DNA of 64,000 bases from Linepithema humile (GCF_040581485.1 NC_090130.1:15379656-15443655), one strand, 5' to 3'; shown: positions 10,516 to 21,367, counted from the first letter of the stretch. Notes: generated from the sequence alone by a model not told the origin. Made by a program: numbers and translations.

Positions 10516-11326
10516 CTTCCAATACTTATTAGTGATACAAGATTTATTTACGAAATGGATCGAATGTAGGGCCCTTCGAGCGGCTAAAGGTCCAAAAATA
10601 AAGGAAGCATTAGAAGATCTAGTCATAACGCGTGGGGGCACACCCAAATTTCTCCTCACCGACAATGGTACCGAGTTTGTGAATCGCGTGATGACGGACT
10701 TCGCGGAGGAAAATAAGATCACTCATACTACCGTGCCACCGTATCACCCACAGGCTAACCCGGTCGAACGCGTAAATAGAATCCTCAAAACAATGATTAT
10801 CGCGTATATCGGTAAAGATCATAGGGACTGGGATAAGCATCTCGCGGATTTCCGATTGGCTTATAATACCGCGGCCCATTCGTCGTTAGGCACCTCACCG
10901 GCTTTTTTAAATTTAGGTCGAGAATTAAATCCAACAAAATCACTAAAGGGGGAAAGGAGTAAGATCACGGAAGTGGAACCGGGAAATCGAGACCACTGGT
11001 CAACTCGCATGAAAAAGTTAGATATGATCAGGGCCTGGGTAACGGAGAATTTAGAAAAAGCCTATCAAAAGCAGGCGATCGGGTACAACCTACGGCGAAG
11101 ACACTGTGTCTTCAGCCCCGGGGAACTTGTATTAAAACGACAACACACCTTGTCGTCCGATGCTCAGAATTACGCAGCTAAATTAGTACCAAAATTTCAC
11201 GGTCCCTTCCGGATTGGGAGGAAACTATCTTCTGTAGTATACGAGTTGACCCGTCTTGACGGATCACTCGTAGGGAAAATACATATTCAAGAACTAAAAT
11301 CTTATCACCCTCCTGACCCTATATAG
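10516..11326 (+). CDS. pol: Integrase catalytic core and C-terminus of element B
   Basis: The frame resumes after the MITE at the integrase core (LVIQDLFTKW). The second catalytic Asp is in FLLTDNGTEFVN and the Glu in ANPVERVNRILK, completing the DDE triad begun before the MITE. LRLAYNT-like and LGTSPAFLNLGREL blocks follow. The C-terminal domain ends KFHGPFRIGRKL... GKIHIQELKSYHP, a GPY/F-type module. The enzyme would insert the retrotransposon DNA into the genome. This portion is open to its natural stop at 11326. Confidence 0.88.
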
Positions 11327-11414
11327 CTCAACCAAAAAAGAATAAATCCAAAGATATTAGAATACCGAGAGAGGACAGCATGGAGGAAGCGACGGAAAGA
11401 TTCGTAGGCAAGTA

Positions 11415-12059
11415 TTGGAATCTGGCGGCCTGGAGCTCCCGCCGATTTCTCCCGTAGACTTCTGGGATGACCTAGCCGAGGCTTTAAGGAGGTCGGTCAC
11501 GCCGAACATCGCCACACGGGAAGCAGGGGAGCCGGACGTCCCGGAAACCCAGACCGGCCCGACGGTCGAGAAGGAGAAACGAGATCGGCGACAGGCCATA
11601 CCCAGGGCGAGGGTGGAACCCCGATTTCCAACCGGGTGTTGGAACTGCGGGGGCCCCCACAGGTACGCCCGCTGTTGGAAGACCCGAGACCGTTTTTGTT
11701 ACGGCTGTGGAACGCGGGGCGCAACGGTGAGGACCTGCGGGAACTGCGGCCCAACCTACGATCCGCAGGCCCCACACCAATCGCAGAAGGGTCCACGAGA
11801 AACCACCCGAGGCCCCACAGTCGAGACGACGACCACCACGACCTCCACCAGCGACTCCGAGCCCGAGACGGTTTACTTCGTAATGGAGGACTGGAAGCCG
11901 TCAAGCCCGGAAGTAGAGACGCCTGACCCGAAGAACGGCGATCTCCCGAGGAGAGGCAGAGGCCGGGGGAGGGTTTCAGCTAGAAACGACGATCTCCCGA
12001 GGAGAGGCAGAGGCCGAGGGAAAATCTCAGCCCAAATGAGAAACATCGGAAGGGCCTGA
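11415..12059 (+). CDS. Extra post-pol ORF with two zinc knuckles
   Basis: About 90 bp after the integrase stop is a third ORF of 214 residues. It lacks an ATG in this frame; an ATG at 11381 lies in another frame, so the start may be shifted. Residues about 75-110 have CWNCGGPHRYARC and CYGCGTRGATVRTC. The first resembles a CCHC knuckle with altered spacing, and the second lacks the histidine. A Thr/Ser-rich segment and two near-identical repeats (DLPRRGRGRGRVSA and DLPRRGRGRGKISA) follow, making a basic RG-rich tail. No signal peptide or membrane segment is visible, so it is not an obvious envelope. An RNA- or DNA-binding accessory role is possible but unproven. Confidence 0.6.
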   Translation: MESGGLELPPISPVDFWDDLAEALRRSVTPNIATREAGEPDVPETQTGPTVEKEKRDRRQAIPRARVEPRFPTGCWNCGGPHRYARCWKTRDRFCYGCGTRGATVRTCGNCGPTYDPQAPHQSQKGPRETTRGPTVETTTTTTSTSDSEPETVYFVMEDWKPSSPEVETPDPKNGDLPRRGRGRGRVSARNDDLPRRGRGRGKISAQMRNIGRA

Positions 12060-12614
12060 GAGACCTCACTCCGACACCGAAGAACCCCGGACCACGGAGA
12101 TTCGGCGTTTTCTTTCCCCTCCCCTATCATTTTTTTTAAATCTTGGTGCAGGCTCGGCCACAATACCGAGAGCCATTATTTTTTTTCTTTCGTCCAATTC
12201 TCTAGTCTTACCGAAGTTTTTTTTTTGTACCGAATATGGAGTTTTTTTGTTGTTGTTTTTTTTTGTCTGTTGGTTTTGTTTTCTTTTGTTATTGTTTTTT
12301 GTACCACTGTAAGGTTAAAAAGGAAGGGGGAAAGAACCCCAGAATAAAGGGTAAGACCGAAAAATAGTCATTACTAATACTCCCCTTCTCAATCCTCCTT
12401 CGATCCACATTCGTTAGGATTCGAATAAGAGAGGCAACAAGACGGCAAAACCCCAACGAGGGATGACAGAGGGTGGCTTTAAAACCCCTCGAGCTGGTAG
12501 AATCCACCTTTAAAAGATCATAAAGCTTTAGTGACTCTCTCGTAATGCATTTGATGTGTCGGATTGGTGGTCATCGACGCCCGTCGATGTCCAAGACCTC
12601 TTCGGTCCTCTCCT
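12060..12614 (+). other. 3' untranslated region of element B
   Basis: Between the third ORF and the polypurine tract lies T-rich sequence around 12130-12300 and mixed sequence with no convincing ORF. I see no separate feature in it. Confidence 0.5.
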
Positions 12615-12627
12615 GGGAAGGGGGAGT
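12615..12627 (+). other. Polypurine tract of element B
   Basis: GGGAAGGGGGAGT lies immediately before the TGTGACGTGAC start of the 3' LTR, the expected site for plus-strand priming. It helps fix the LTR start at 12628. Confidence 0.65.
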
Positions 12628-14388
12628 TGTGACGTGACATTTTCGCGGTTCGTTACAAAGGCGAGTAAGCCCGATCGAGGAGGGAAATTTGAGGTCGGAA
12701 ACCCCACCGCGGGGGGCGACGACCTCTCCCTCTTAATTCTCTTTTTGAGCGTTATAGCAAATTGCGCGAGTCGTGGTGAGTGGCCAAACTCCCATTTTGT
12801 GATTGAGGTGCAGCGGCCTTCGTGGGACCTGCGAGGGACTCAGCAGGCAGGACAACGTAGGCCCGGACAGCTCGTAGACGGATCCGGAACAAGGGCAAGT
12901 AAAAATACCATTGCTTGTACAGTTCGATTCCAGACACAGTTGCTACCGCAGTTACAGTTTCAGATTCGGAGCATATCGAGGCCGGTGGACGCACCGAGAG
13001 AGATGACGCCCGAGAGGAAAGCGCGCTCTCACACGCCGGAGAACCGGGGTGGAGTACCCGAACAAGGAGCTGTCGTAACGAGCCAGGAAAGCAGAACCAG
13101 GTCGGAACCTGGCCAGTTCCCGGCCGATTCAAAGAAGGTTCGGATCCGGAAACGGAAAAGGCCGCGAAGGGCGTTAACAGCAGCTGCCAAAAGAGAGAGA
13201 CCGGGGTCACTTCGGAAAAGCGTTACCGAGGGCCGATATATCGAGGAGCGACGCGAGCATCGAGAGATCTAGGAAACATCGAAGGATCAAGAATCGCTAA
13301 TCGATAGCGAGGATCTACATGCGCAGAACGATGCGCGGAATGTCACCGCTGTCCGGCGAGCCTCGCTGTCGTCACTGTTCGGCGAGTCGGCAACCTGAGA
13401 GGAACCTTAAGGACCACAACGGGCGTACCGACGATTTGTAAGGCCACCACTTCGACTTCGCGGTAAGAGCGGTATCAGTAGGCGGCCCGAGCCTCGCGGA
13501 AATAAGAACCCGCATATTTTACGTAAAGGAGTATTGAATGTACCGAAATGTCTCGCGGTATCGTGCGAGGTTAGATTTAGGCCGGGCTCCGCTGACTACC
13601 GCTTCTGTAGACTAAGATTCCACCATGCTTTTTCCCCTCGGGGCTGCCGAGCCGACAGTCGTTTTGCGTAGAATAATATCTTTTTGGATAAGTAATAATT
13701 TTGCGTGTATTTATGTATTTGCGTGCCGAGCGTAAGGAATTCTTTGGAGTTAGCCTGTCGCGTATCTCTCGCCTCGACCTTCCGTCGAGCATTAAAATTA
13801 AGAACTGTTAAGAACCGCGTAAGGAAAGAATTCGCGTTGTGGGCTAACGTGACATTGAGAAGAATTAAAGTAGAGTGAATCGAACGACCGTATCTAATCA
13901 GAATTGTAAGACTGGTACGTTGAATATTATACCGCGTGAGACAGAAGTACGCGGATTTCCGCGAAACGAACATCCAAATCATAACGCCTCTCACAGAGAT
14001 AATGTATGTCTCCGCTCCGCGAGATTGTTAAGACGTCTATCATCCGGCGTCAATCTCACTTGACCTAATTACACTAATTATATGTTATCTGTTACCAAAT
14101 TAATGTGTTATTAATAACCACCTTATTTCAGACTCCTCTCTCCAAATCGGTATTTCGCATCTCTAAAGAACCTCGCCCCTCTGCCATTTGTAGAGCGGGC
14201 TAGTCGCGCTTATCGCCGTTGCAAATTAATTATGATATTAACTATAACGTGTTTGTTCGTGCGGCGCGTCAATCCGCGCCTGGCGCTCAATTATAAGCAT
14301 TACAATAATTAAGAAAGAATTAAATAGAGCAACGAGGTTTGCACGCCTACCGGCGGGTGAGCTTCTGCCCGACAGAAAAGTCGTCGCA
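12628..14388 (+). repeat. 3' LTR of element B
   Basis: The proposed LTR is 1761 bp, starting TGTGACGTGAC after a polypurine tract and ending CGTCGCA. Its last 312 bp match the 5' LTR remnant. The start is inferred from the tract and from its likeness to the TGTGATGTGAC start of the solo LTR at 22872, which also ends CGTCGCA. Long apparent ORFs inside (for example 12556-13272) look like chance frames. At 14389 the sequence switches into a mariner remnant. Confidence 0.65.
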
Positions 14389-14874
14389 CCATTTCTCGGC
14401 CTTCTTTGAAAGCTTTGTACCACTCGTATGCTCGTGTTTTCGATAAAACTGACTCACCGTAGGCCTTCTCCAACATTTTCAGCAATTCAGCACAAGAAAT
14501 TTTGTTGGCAACACAAAATTTGAGGCAAACTCTTTATTCGATATTTCTATCCATTTTGAAAATCGCAGATCACACTTGAGGTTGACTAATCTAACCAATA
14601 ATTGTAAACAAATTGATCGACAGATCGCGCTAAAACTCTACGTGACAATTAAATACATTGGTACCAACTTAGAGCAAAAAAATTTTTTTTATACCTTTTA
14701 GACGGGCTTTTTAAATAAACAATTCCCGGTACTTATTTGACAGAATGTATATTACCGATAGTAATTACCGACAGTAATATTGTTACGTCTGGTCGCTAGA
14801 CGTGTGTAGAGAATTCTGTAATATCGACTATTAGCGCGAAATTTGAAATGCCTCCTTATTTTTTAGTCACCCTG
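14389..14874 (-). pseudogene. Mariner-family transposase N-terminus, truncated
   Basis: Read on the minus strand from 14554, the frame starts MDRNIE, meets a stop, then continues with CVANKISCAELLKMLEKAYGE and KTRAYEWYKAFKEGRE. These are the helix-turn-helix motifs of mariner transposases. The frame is cut at 14389 by the end of LTR B. The outer end at 14874 reads CAGGGTGACTAAAAA on the minus strand, consistent with a mariner inverted-repeat tip. Only about the first 55 codons remain. Element B probably inserted into this mariner copy; the other half would lie left of the window. Confidence 0.75.
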
Positions 14875-15908
14875 CATTCATCGGGTTTATTTGGAATACA
14901 GGTGGTAATGATTTATCGTGTGAAAGGAAACAAATAAAATAAAATAAAAAAATAAATTATATCAGCTCACCTAATTGTAATTAGTAGCAAAGCTTTATAA
15001 GTACAACTGAATAATGCAGATATTATAAACTGTGCGATACAACTTAATAACGTAGATATTACACATTGCTAAATATTGTAGTATTATACTTGATTTAAAA
15101 TTTGTTTCTTAGAATTAGCACTTTTATTATGCGGCGGCAGCGGCTTTGATCATGCGGTGAAATATCATACGCTGGCCTAATGCCTACTGACCTAGTGAAA
15201 CCTTAGACCTGCGATTACTATTCCTCGAAAGGAAATGCAATTGTTGAGCGAGTTATCTCATATTATAAAGGATATTATGTTAACTATCGGCGGATAACGA
15301 TTATGATAAAATTTAGTGGTATCTTTGATGTAAAGGTATATAAATCGGGATCCCGACGAAGTCGAGCAGTCGAGAAAAAGATCCTGACACTACGAAAGAT
15401 TAAAGTTGTATATTCTATAAAGTTTAAGTCTTTAGTCTTTATTTGTTCTCGCACTCACCACAGTAGAGTAGCGCTACCGTATTTAGGCTACTGCTACAGT
15501 TTTAATAAAAGCGAGATTGATTTAGTTCAGTCCACACAGAAAAAAAGCGCTACTGTATTTAGGCTTCTATAAATTGATAAGAGAAGTGCTACCGCACTTA
15601 GCCTTCTACAATATGAACTGGATAATTCAGTGATTTCAACTGGACAATGCAGAGAATAGTATATAGAATACAATCTGACTTAACAGTGAGACTGATGAAG
15701 AGTACTGTTGCGCGAGCGATGATGTATGTTGGTCCTCTTGTGGTGGGGAATAGGCCCTCGAGAGTATCGCATAGGTTTTTAATCGTCACATCGGCTTCTT
15801 GAAACGTTGGAATATCGTTTGGCTGAAAGTTAATATGCAGCTCGTTCCCAGGGAAAACAACAGGTCTAAGAAACGTCTAATAGATGTGAAATAATTTCAC
15901 GTGAAATA
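14875..15908. other. Uncharacterised region with short internal repeats
   Basis: About 1 kb of mostly AT-rich sequence. Around 15470-15600 the motif GCTACCGTATTTAGGCT recurs three times in variant form. A minus-strand frame at about 15845-15598 has a hydrophobic stretch (IIARATVLFISLTV) that could be a membrane segment or chance. A TATATAAATCGGG at 15348 could be a promoter remnant of a lost LTR. I cannot assign it to a known element. Confidence 0.4.
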
Positions 15909-16254
15909 ATCTCCCGTGAAAACGCGTCAAAATTAAGGGTTAGAAAATTTCGGGTCGATTTTTGGGTGTTTTTTGAGCGGCTGTATCTCCGCGAAAAATG
16001 GACAAAAAAATATTTAAAAAAAGCGTTTTGAAGCTTGAATCTTCTAGTTTCCGAATCTTCAAAGAAAACTCCCATATCATCATTTTTAACTGAGTTATCC
16101 TCTATTGAACGGACCGAAAATGAAAAAAATTTTCCCCAAATTGGCAACGTGCATGGACCAGAAAAATTTTGTTTATCAAAAATCGATTCCACGACATCAA
16201 AGCTCACACAATTCTCAACAATTTGCTTTTTTAGTGAATGCTGTGCGCTGCCGA
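15909..16254 (-). repeat. Inverted repeat X, left copy
   Basis: This segment matches 20519-20873 in opposite orientation over about 350 bp. The boundary with gag D at 16254 is sharp, creating a chimeric reading frame that joins Gag residues to repeat-derived residues. X is a non-coding arm of the foldback element, not part of gag. Confidence 0.8.
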
Positions 16255-17017
16255 ACTTTGGTCGCCGCTCTTTTTGGCGTTGTTGAATCTTTTCTAGATT
16301 CGCGACCTTTGCGTGTAATTTGCTCAGCGTGTGTATATTCTTGAGTGGAATATATAGTTGGAGATCCGGATTCATATTCTCATAGATCTGTTCTAGTTTT
16401 TCTTGCTCCGAGTACCCTCCGGCTCTTCGCATTAGCGTTTGTAATGCTATGGCAAAAGCGTCAAATGGCTCGCTTGGTTGCTGCTGCCTGCCTTGAATCT
16501 CTCGTCTGAGTTGTTGCGGGTATCCTGGTGGCAGATAGAACGCTTTAAAGTCCTGGCGAAAGTCGTTCCATGAATTCCACGAGGCCCTATGGTTTCTAAA
16601 CCATAATAAGGCATTGCCTTTTAATGCTTCCGGTAGGCCGAGGAGTAGCTGTTCGTTTGTGAAGCCATATTCCTGGCCGAGCTCCTCTACCCGTTCCAAG
16701 AAGGAAAACGGATCCTTGCCATCAAAATGGAGGCCCCATTTCCTCACTTGGTTTAGGAGCTTTGCCCGCTCCATTATGCTTAATGCCGGTGGGACAACCA
16801 GTTCCTCCACTGGTTCGTCGTCGGTCTTGGCTGAATAATTGCTCTTTGGCATATTGTCCAGGTTACCCGCGGTAGTTTGAAATAGATCAGGCCTTCGCGA
16901 AATAAATAACCGAAGTCTTTTTCTTAAATTATCTAAGGTCCCGGTACTATCAATGTTATGGGTTTCTAATATCTCGACAACTTGATCTTTAAGTAAATAA
17001 TTTACCCATGTACTCAT
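16255..17017 (-). pseudogene. gag: Gag of Gypsy D, truncated
   Basis: The minus-strand frame begins MSTWVNYLLKDQVVEILE. Its first 50 residues resemble the SAP-like N-terminus seen in Gag B. Residues about 85-240 are a Retrotrans_gag capsid domain, with WGLHFDGKDPFSFLERVEEL, NALLWFRNHRASWNSWNDF and REIQGRQQQPSEPFDAF. Authentic Gag ends at about residue 254 (RRPKFGSA), where repeat X takes over. No zinc knuckle or pol remains. The fragment sits directly downstream of its primer site and LTR D. Confidence 0.85.
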
Positions 17018-17055
17018 TTGTCTCTAAATCTGGAGTCTCGTTTAACTTTAAACCG

Positions 17056-17073
17056 GTCCCTGTTCGGGCGCCA
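17056..17073 (-). other. Primer-binding site of Gypsy D (tRNA-Lys UUU type)
   Basis: On the minus strand the bases TGGCGCCCGAACAGGGAC follow LTR D directly. They match the complement of the 3' end of tRNA-Lys(UUU), the same primer site used by lentiviruses. This fixes the LTR boundary and orientation of element D. Confidence 0.9.
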
Positions 17074-17650
17074 TGTAACGGTGCGTATTTTTACGCCTCA
17101 CGGGTGGTGCGTAATGATGCGGAATTTCGACGGTATACGGATTTTTCGATGCGGAATTACGACGGTGCGTAGTTAGCGAAGCGGATTCTTACGACGCGTA
17201 ATAACTCGTCGGTTTGCCAGAATTCGTTCGTGTGGTTTATCGGGAGACTCCAAATTAATAAAAATTATTTAAAGAAAAATAAATATTTATTGTTGAGAAC
17301 ATTTGGATTAATAATATAATTATAAACGAAAATATTAACAATGAGTACATCAGCATTTCTGTAACGGTCTAATATCTTAACGGTATAAACGGATACAAAT
17401 ATCGGAAATAAACGGATAATGAGTAGACTGCGTAATTTCTTTAATCGTGTCGCGCGTTTGGCCGCAATTTAAATAACTATGAACATGATTAATCCTATTT
17501 AATCCTAAATCGGTCGGTTCGTACGGTACGGAGTCAAAGTAATAAAAAATAAGCGATACCGCGTATATCCGAGCCCTGCTGAGTCGTCGACGGTTGCCGG
17601 TGCGCTGTGTCCGAAGACAGTGAGAGACTTCTCTCGTGCAAGGGATATCG

Positions 17651-17983
17651 GAAGTCGAACGCCGGGAACACCCGACCGAAGCAGAGAACGCCCTGCCCCT
17701 AGAACGACGGAGAGTCGGAAGTCGAACGCCGGGAACACCCGACCGAGGCAAAGAACGCCCTGCCCCTAAAACGACGGGAAGTCGGAAGTCGAACGCCGGG
17801 AACACCCGACCGAGGCAGAGAACGTCCTGCCCCTAGAACGACGGAGAGTCGGAAGTCGAACGCCGGGAACACCCGACCGAGGCAGAGAACGCCCTGCCCC
17901 TAGAACGACGAGGTATAGGAAGTCGAACGCCGGGAACACCCGACCGAAGCAGAGAACGCCCTGCTCCTAGAACGACTATCGGG
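17651..17983. repeat. Five tandem 67-bp repeats in LTR D
   Basis: GAAGTCGAACGCCGGGAACA recurs at 17651, 17718, 17785, 17852 and 17919, giving an exact 67-bp period and near-identical units. The array lies downstream of the TATA box in the LTR's transcribed direction. The long apparent ORFs here are repeat artefacts. Confidence 0.95.
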
Positions 17984-18076
17984 ATGGGAGCGAGTACGAC
18001 CGGAGCTTCAGAGTGCGCCCTGAGGCTTGTTCGAGTCGTACTCGGGAGAATGGTCTCGATCTGTTCCGCGAGCCGG

Positions 18077-18084
18077 CTTTTATA
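18077..18084 (-). promoter_or_regulatory. TATA box of LTR D
   Basis: TATAAAAG on the minus strand lies about 150 bp from the LTR start and upstream of the repeat array, a position suited to the element's promoter. Confidence 0.55.
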
Positions 18085-18343
18085 CCGGTCGTGCTACCCC
18101 CACTTGGGGTGCTACCCTACCCGGCAGCTACCCCTTCTCGAGTTTTTACCCTCGAGTTGGGGGATCGGAATGCGACCCTAAATGGTGGTGCTCACGTGGA
18201 GCCCGCGTGACGCTTAGTAACAGCGTGTGCTGTTACAAGTTAAAATATCAAAAAACGGTGAAACATGGGTTCAAAGTTTTCGGAAAAGCAATTTTTCGGA
18301 ATGAGTGTGGATCGGGGGGGGGGGGGGAGACCCCCCTAGGGGC

Positions 18344-18805
18344 GAGCAGCTGCATGTTGCAAATTACATATTTTTTCTTGAAAGCAACTATGTGTTTTCT
18401 TTATACCAATTGATTCGTCTCATTATTTTGTGCATAAAGGTATTAAAGCAAGATTCCCGAAAATTGAATGTTTTACAAGATATTTTGTACTTTATGTCAA
18501 AATGCTGTAACTTTCAAGCCTCATAACTCGAAAAATACTTAATGAAAAATAACTTCATTATAGTGTTTTGAAAAGCCCTTGACACCAGCTATTAGATTTT
18601 GGAATCAAAAATAGGGTGTTCCATTTAAAAAAACAAAGTTGACCTTTATATGACCTTGGCATGTACAACCTAGGTTAAACCAATGTCATCATCGAATGTT
18701 CCCCCCCGAACCCAACAACTTTTGTAAGGGTTATTTTTGGATTGGTGGCTCCCCCGACGAGATATTCAGGTGCGTAATTTAAAATGGGACATCCTGTATG
18801 ATACA
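18344..18805. repeat. Repeat family R, diverged half copy
   Basis: From GCATGTTGCAAATTACAT to the CATCCTGTAT end this segment matches one arm of the complete R palindrome at 59847-60725, and also 34214-34731. It is more diverged, especially at its right end, and lacks the other arm. It sits between LTR D and the Tc1-like arm. A run of G at 18316-18328 lies just before it. Confidence 0.7.
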
Positions 18806-19519
18806 TTATCACTTTGGCACTTTTTTTTGTACATATATGATACATTACCACTCAACTGGTTTAACATCCGTAGCCGGAACAAATTGTCGTACGACATTCA
18901 CCATGGGCTTTTTGGAAAGTTCAAAGTCTTCCCTATAAGACGCTTTCTTTAGAATTTTGATCTGACATTTTTTTTATTTTGATATATCAATTGTAAAAAC
19001 GTGTTAAAAATCGCGTTTTTCTCTTTTTTCATTTACCTGGGCGGCACTTCGTGAGAAATGATTGAAACCCCTTAGTGTCCACGTTTCTTTTTAGTTAAAG
19101 GTATGCCCAGTAACCACGCGAAATCCCGAGAGCGCTGGATTTTTCTTTCCTAGTGTTCTAAAGGTCATAAGTTACGTTAACGTACGAAAATGACTAAAAA
19201 TCCTTTATTTCGCCCCAAAAATGCCAATAACGCAAAAATTCGAAACATTTTCCATCTGATCATTGATCCTTGCTTGGTTATTTCTACGATAAGAAGTCAA
19301 ATTTTCGATATGCTTCTCAATACAATAACACTTCAAATTACCGTCGGCATTAGCGTTACCCAAAGCGTACCACGAGGAAGTTGCTGATCGGACTTACGCT
19401 TTGCGCGCGCGCGTGTGTGTGTGTGTGTGTGTGCGCACGCGTGCGTGCGGATCTTCGCAATAGATGTGCTTGGACTCCTGCGGTGGTTGATGTACACTTC
19501 ACCTCTTTCTCAGACGAGC

Positions 19520-19867
19520 TTACGGTTTTTCATTGCGAGTTTTTAACTTAGTTCGACGCGCAATTGCGTTCGCCGTCACTAACGGTTCTAGGCGCACGTG
19601 CCGTACAAATGATCTGTCCTCTCGGACAGACGTTTGGCGTCTTCGGCCTTGCCCGCTACGACAATGCAGTTCGCCAGTCTGCCGAAAGCGAGCTATAGCT
19701 CTGCTGACGATAGACTGGCTAACTCCCATCCTGTTGGTAATGATAATCGTTTGTGAGTGACCTTCATCCAGAAGCGTCAAGATTCGTGATACGTCGGTAT
19801 CCGTTAGATAACGCCATGGCATCTTCGCGAAAACAATACAGTCGAGAAGTGAGTTAAAAACTCGCAA
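19520..19867 (-). pseudogene. Tc1-like transposase N-terminal fragment
   Basis: The minus-strand frame includes MPWRYLTDTDVSRILTLLDE, GVSQSIVSRAIARFRQTGEL and RSGQGRRRQTS. This is the paired helix-turn-helix and GRPR-like linker of Tc1 transposases. It ends after about 115 residues inside the inverted repeat, and no DDE catalytic domain is present. The fragment could at most bind DNA. It forms the centre of the foldback element. Confidence 0.8.
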
Positions 19868-20518
19868 TGAAAAGCCGTAAGCTCGCCTGAGAAAAAGGTG
19901 AAGAATACATCAACCACCGCAGGAGTCCTAGCACGTCTATTGTAAAGATCCTCACGCACGCGCGCGCGCGCGCAAAGCGTACATTTGATCAACAACCTCC
20001 TCGTTGTATTGAAAATCATATCGGAAATTTGACTTCTTATCGTGGAAATAACCAAGCGAGGATCAATGATCAGATGGAAAATGTTTCGAATTTTTGCGTT
20101 ATTGGCATTTTTGGGGCGAAATAAAGGATTTTTAGTCATTTTCGTACGTTAATGTAACTTACGAGCTTTAGAACACTAGAAAAGAAAAATCTAGCGCTAT
20201 TGGGATTTTGCGTGGTTATTGGGCAAACCTTTAACTAAAAAAAACGTGGACACTAAGAGGTTCAATCATTTTTCACGAAGTGCCACCCAGGTGAACAAAG
20301 AAAAGAAAAAAACGCGATTTTTAACACGTTTTTACAATCCATGTATCAAAATAAAAAAAATGTCAGATCAAAATTCTGAAGAGAGCGTCTTATAAGGGAG
20401 ACTTTAAACTTTCCAAAAAGCCCATGATGAATGTTGTACGACAATTTGTTCCAGAGCTATGGATGTTTAAAGTTGAAGGTACCAATTATTTTTTAACCGC
20501 CAATAACTCGGTCAAAAA

Positions 20519-20873
20519 AAGCGCACAGCATTCACTAAAAAAGCAAATTGTTGAGAATTGTGTGAGCTTTGACGTCGTGGAATCGATTTTTGACAAACAA
20601 AATTTTTCTGGTCTATGCACGTTGCCAATTTGGGGAAAATTTTTTTCATTTTCGGATTGGTCCGTTCAATAGAGGATAACTCAGTTAAAAATGATGATAT
20701 GGGAGTTTTCTTTGAAGATTCGGAAACTAGAAGATTCAAGCTTCAAAACGCTTTTTTTAAATATTTTTTTTGTCCATTTTTCGCGGAGATACAGCCGCTC
20801 AAAAAACACCCAAAAATCGACCCGAAATTTTCTATCCCTTAATTTTGACGCGTAGTGTAATTTCACGGGAGAT
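20519..20873 (+). repeat. Inverted repeat X, right copy
   Basis: Opposite-strand counterpart of 15909-16254, ending TTTCACGGGAGAT before TA. It forms the outer end of the proposed Tc1-like foldback element. Confidence 0.8.
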
Positions 20874-20875
20874 TA

Positions 20876-21367
20876 AGAGGCAATAACGGAAGCGAGTCGG
20901 CTATGTCCAAAAAAGTTATCAGACACCCATCTTATCCGTTAAATTATTTCATCTGCCTTTGTTTATGTTATTCTTATCTCTTCGCTTATTTGTTCAACGC
21001 ATTGTTCAGTTATGCAGTATTCTTATGACTAATATTCTTATAACTAATATTTTTATAACTATTATTCTTATAACTAATAATATAATTAATACTTATAATT
21101 ATAACTTCAATCTAGCTCTTTAGATGAATTTTAGATGGACTTGTACAGATCTTTTTAATAATGTTCTGTTTTTTGAATTTTACCATTGTCGGGACATCAC
21201 AATATGATTCATGCATGTCAGAACAATTTCAAAATTGTGTTCAATACGTGATGGCAGATTACATATTTTTACAGCTCTGTTACAGTTCTGTTACAGCACT
21301 CGTACGCGTAGCTTGTTGAAGCTTATCTAATCGTATTAATGATAATAACATCAAAAACAAATATATG
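20876..21367. other. AT-rich spacer left of the Maverick
   Basis: About 490 bp with a short degenerate repeat (ATTCTTATAACTAATA) near 21020-21080. I see no gene. Unlike the right flank of the Maverick, it shows no match to Gypsy H. Confidence 0.5.

Larger units (their letters stand above)
1567..14388 (+). mobile_element. Gypsy-type LTR retrotransposon B with two nested insertions
   Basis: In order this holds a remnant of the 5' LTR, tRNA-Lys primer site, long leader, gag, protease, RT, RNase H, integrase, an extra zinc-knuckle ORF, polypurine tract and 3' LTR. The 5' LTR remnant (1567-1878) aligns to the end of the 3' LTR (14077-14388), which fixes both ends. After removing the nested Tc5-like transposon and hAT MITE the element is roughly 9 kb. 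The coding region has several frame breaks, so this copy cannot act on its own. The pol order, with integrase after RNase H, is that of the Gypsy/Metaviridae group. Confidence 0.85.
17074..18237 (-). repeat. 5' LTR of Gypsy D
   Basis: The 1164-bp LTR reads TGTAACAGCACACG to GTTACA on the minus strand. It contains a TATAAAAG box, tandem 67-bp repeats, and AATAAA-rich sequence near 17275 that could serve as the polyadenylation signal. Gag D follows after the primer site. The 3' end of the element is lost. Confidence 0.8.
15909..20873. mobile_element. Probable Tc1-like foldback element interrupted by Gypsy D
   Basis: Inverted arms face each other. 15909-16254 pairs with 20519-20873, and about 18842-19540 pairs with about 19850-20487. 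The outer tips read ATCTCCCGTGAAA, each flanked by TA, the Tc1/mariner target duplication. Between the inner arms lies a Tc1 transposase N-terminus. If the D/R sequence (16255 to about 18830) is removed, the left arm would become continuous with the right arm's layout, giving one foldback element with arms of about 1 kb. This reconstruction is inferred from the repeat order. Confidence 0.5.

Noticed and set aside
11415..12059. Envelope gene of an errantivirus
   Set aside because: No signal peptide, furin site, fusion peptide or transmembrane segment is visible; zinc-knuckle-like motifs and RG repeats point elsewhere.
12556..13272. 238-residue plus-strand ORF (and its minus-strand partner)
   Set aside because: It spans the polypurine tract and LTR B start, has low-complexity Arg/Ser/Pro residues and no motif; it is most likely a chance GC-rich frame.
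15866..17017. 383-residue protein as a novel fusion of Gag with another domain
   Set aside because: The last 130 residues come from inverted repeat X, which also occurs alone at 20519-20873; the fusion is an insertion or recombination artefact.
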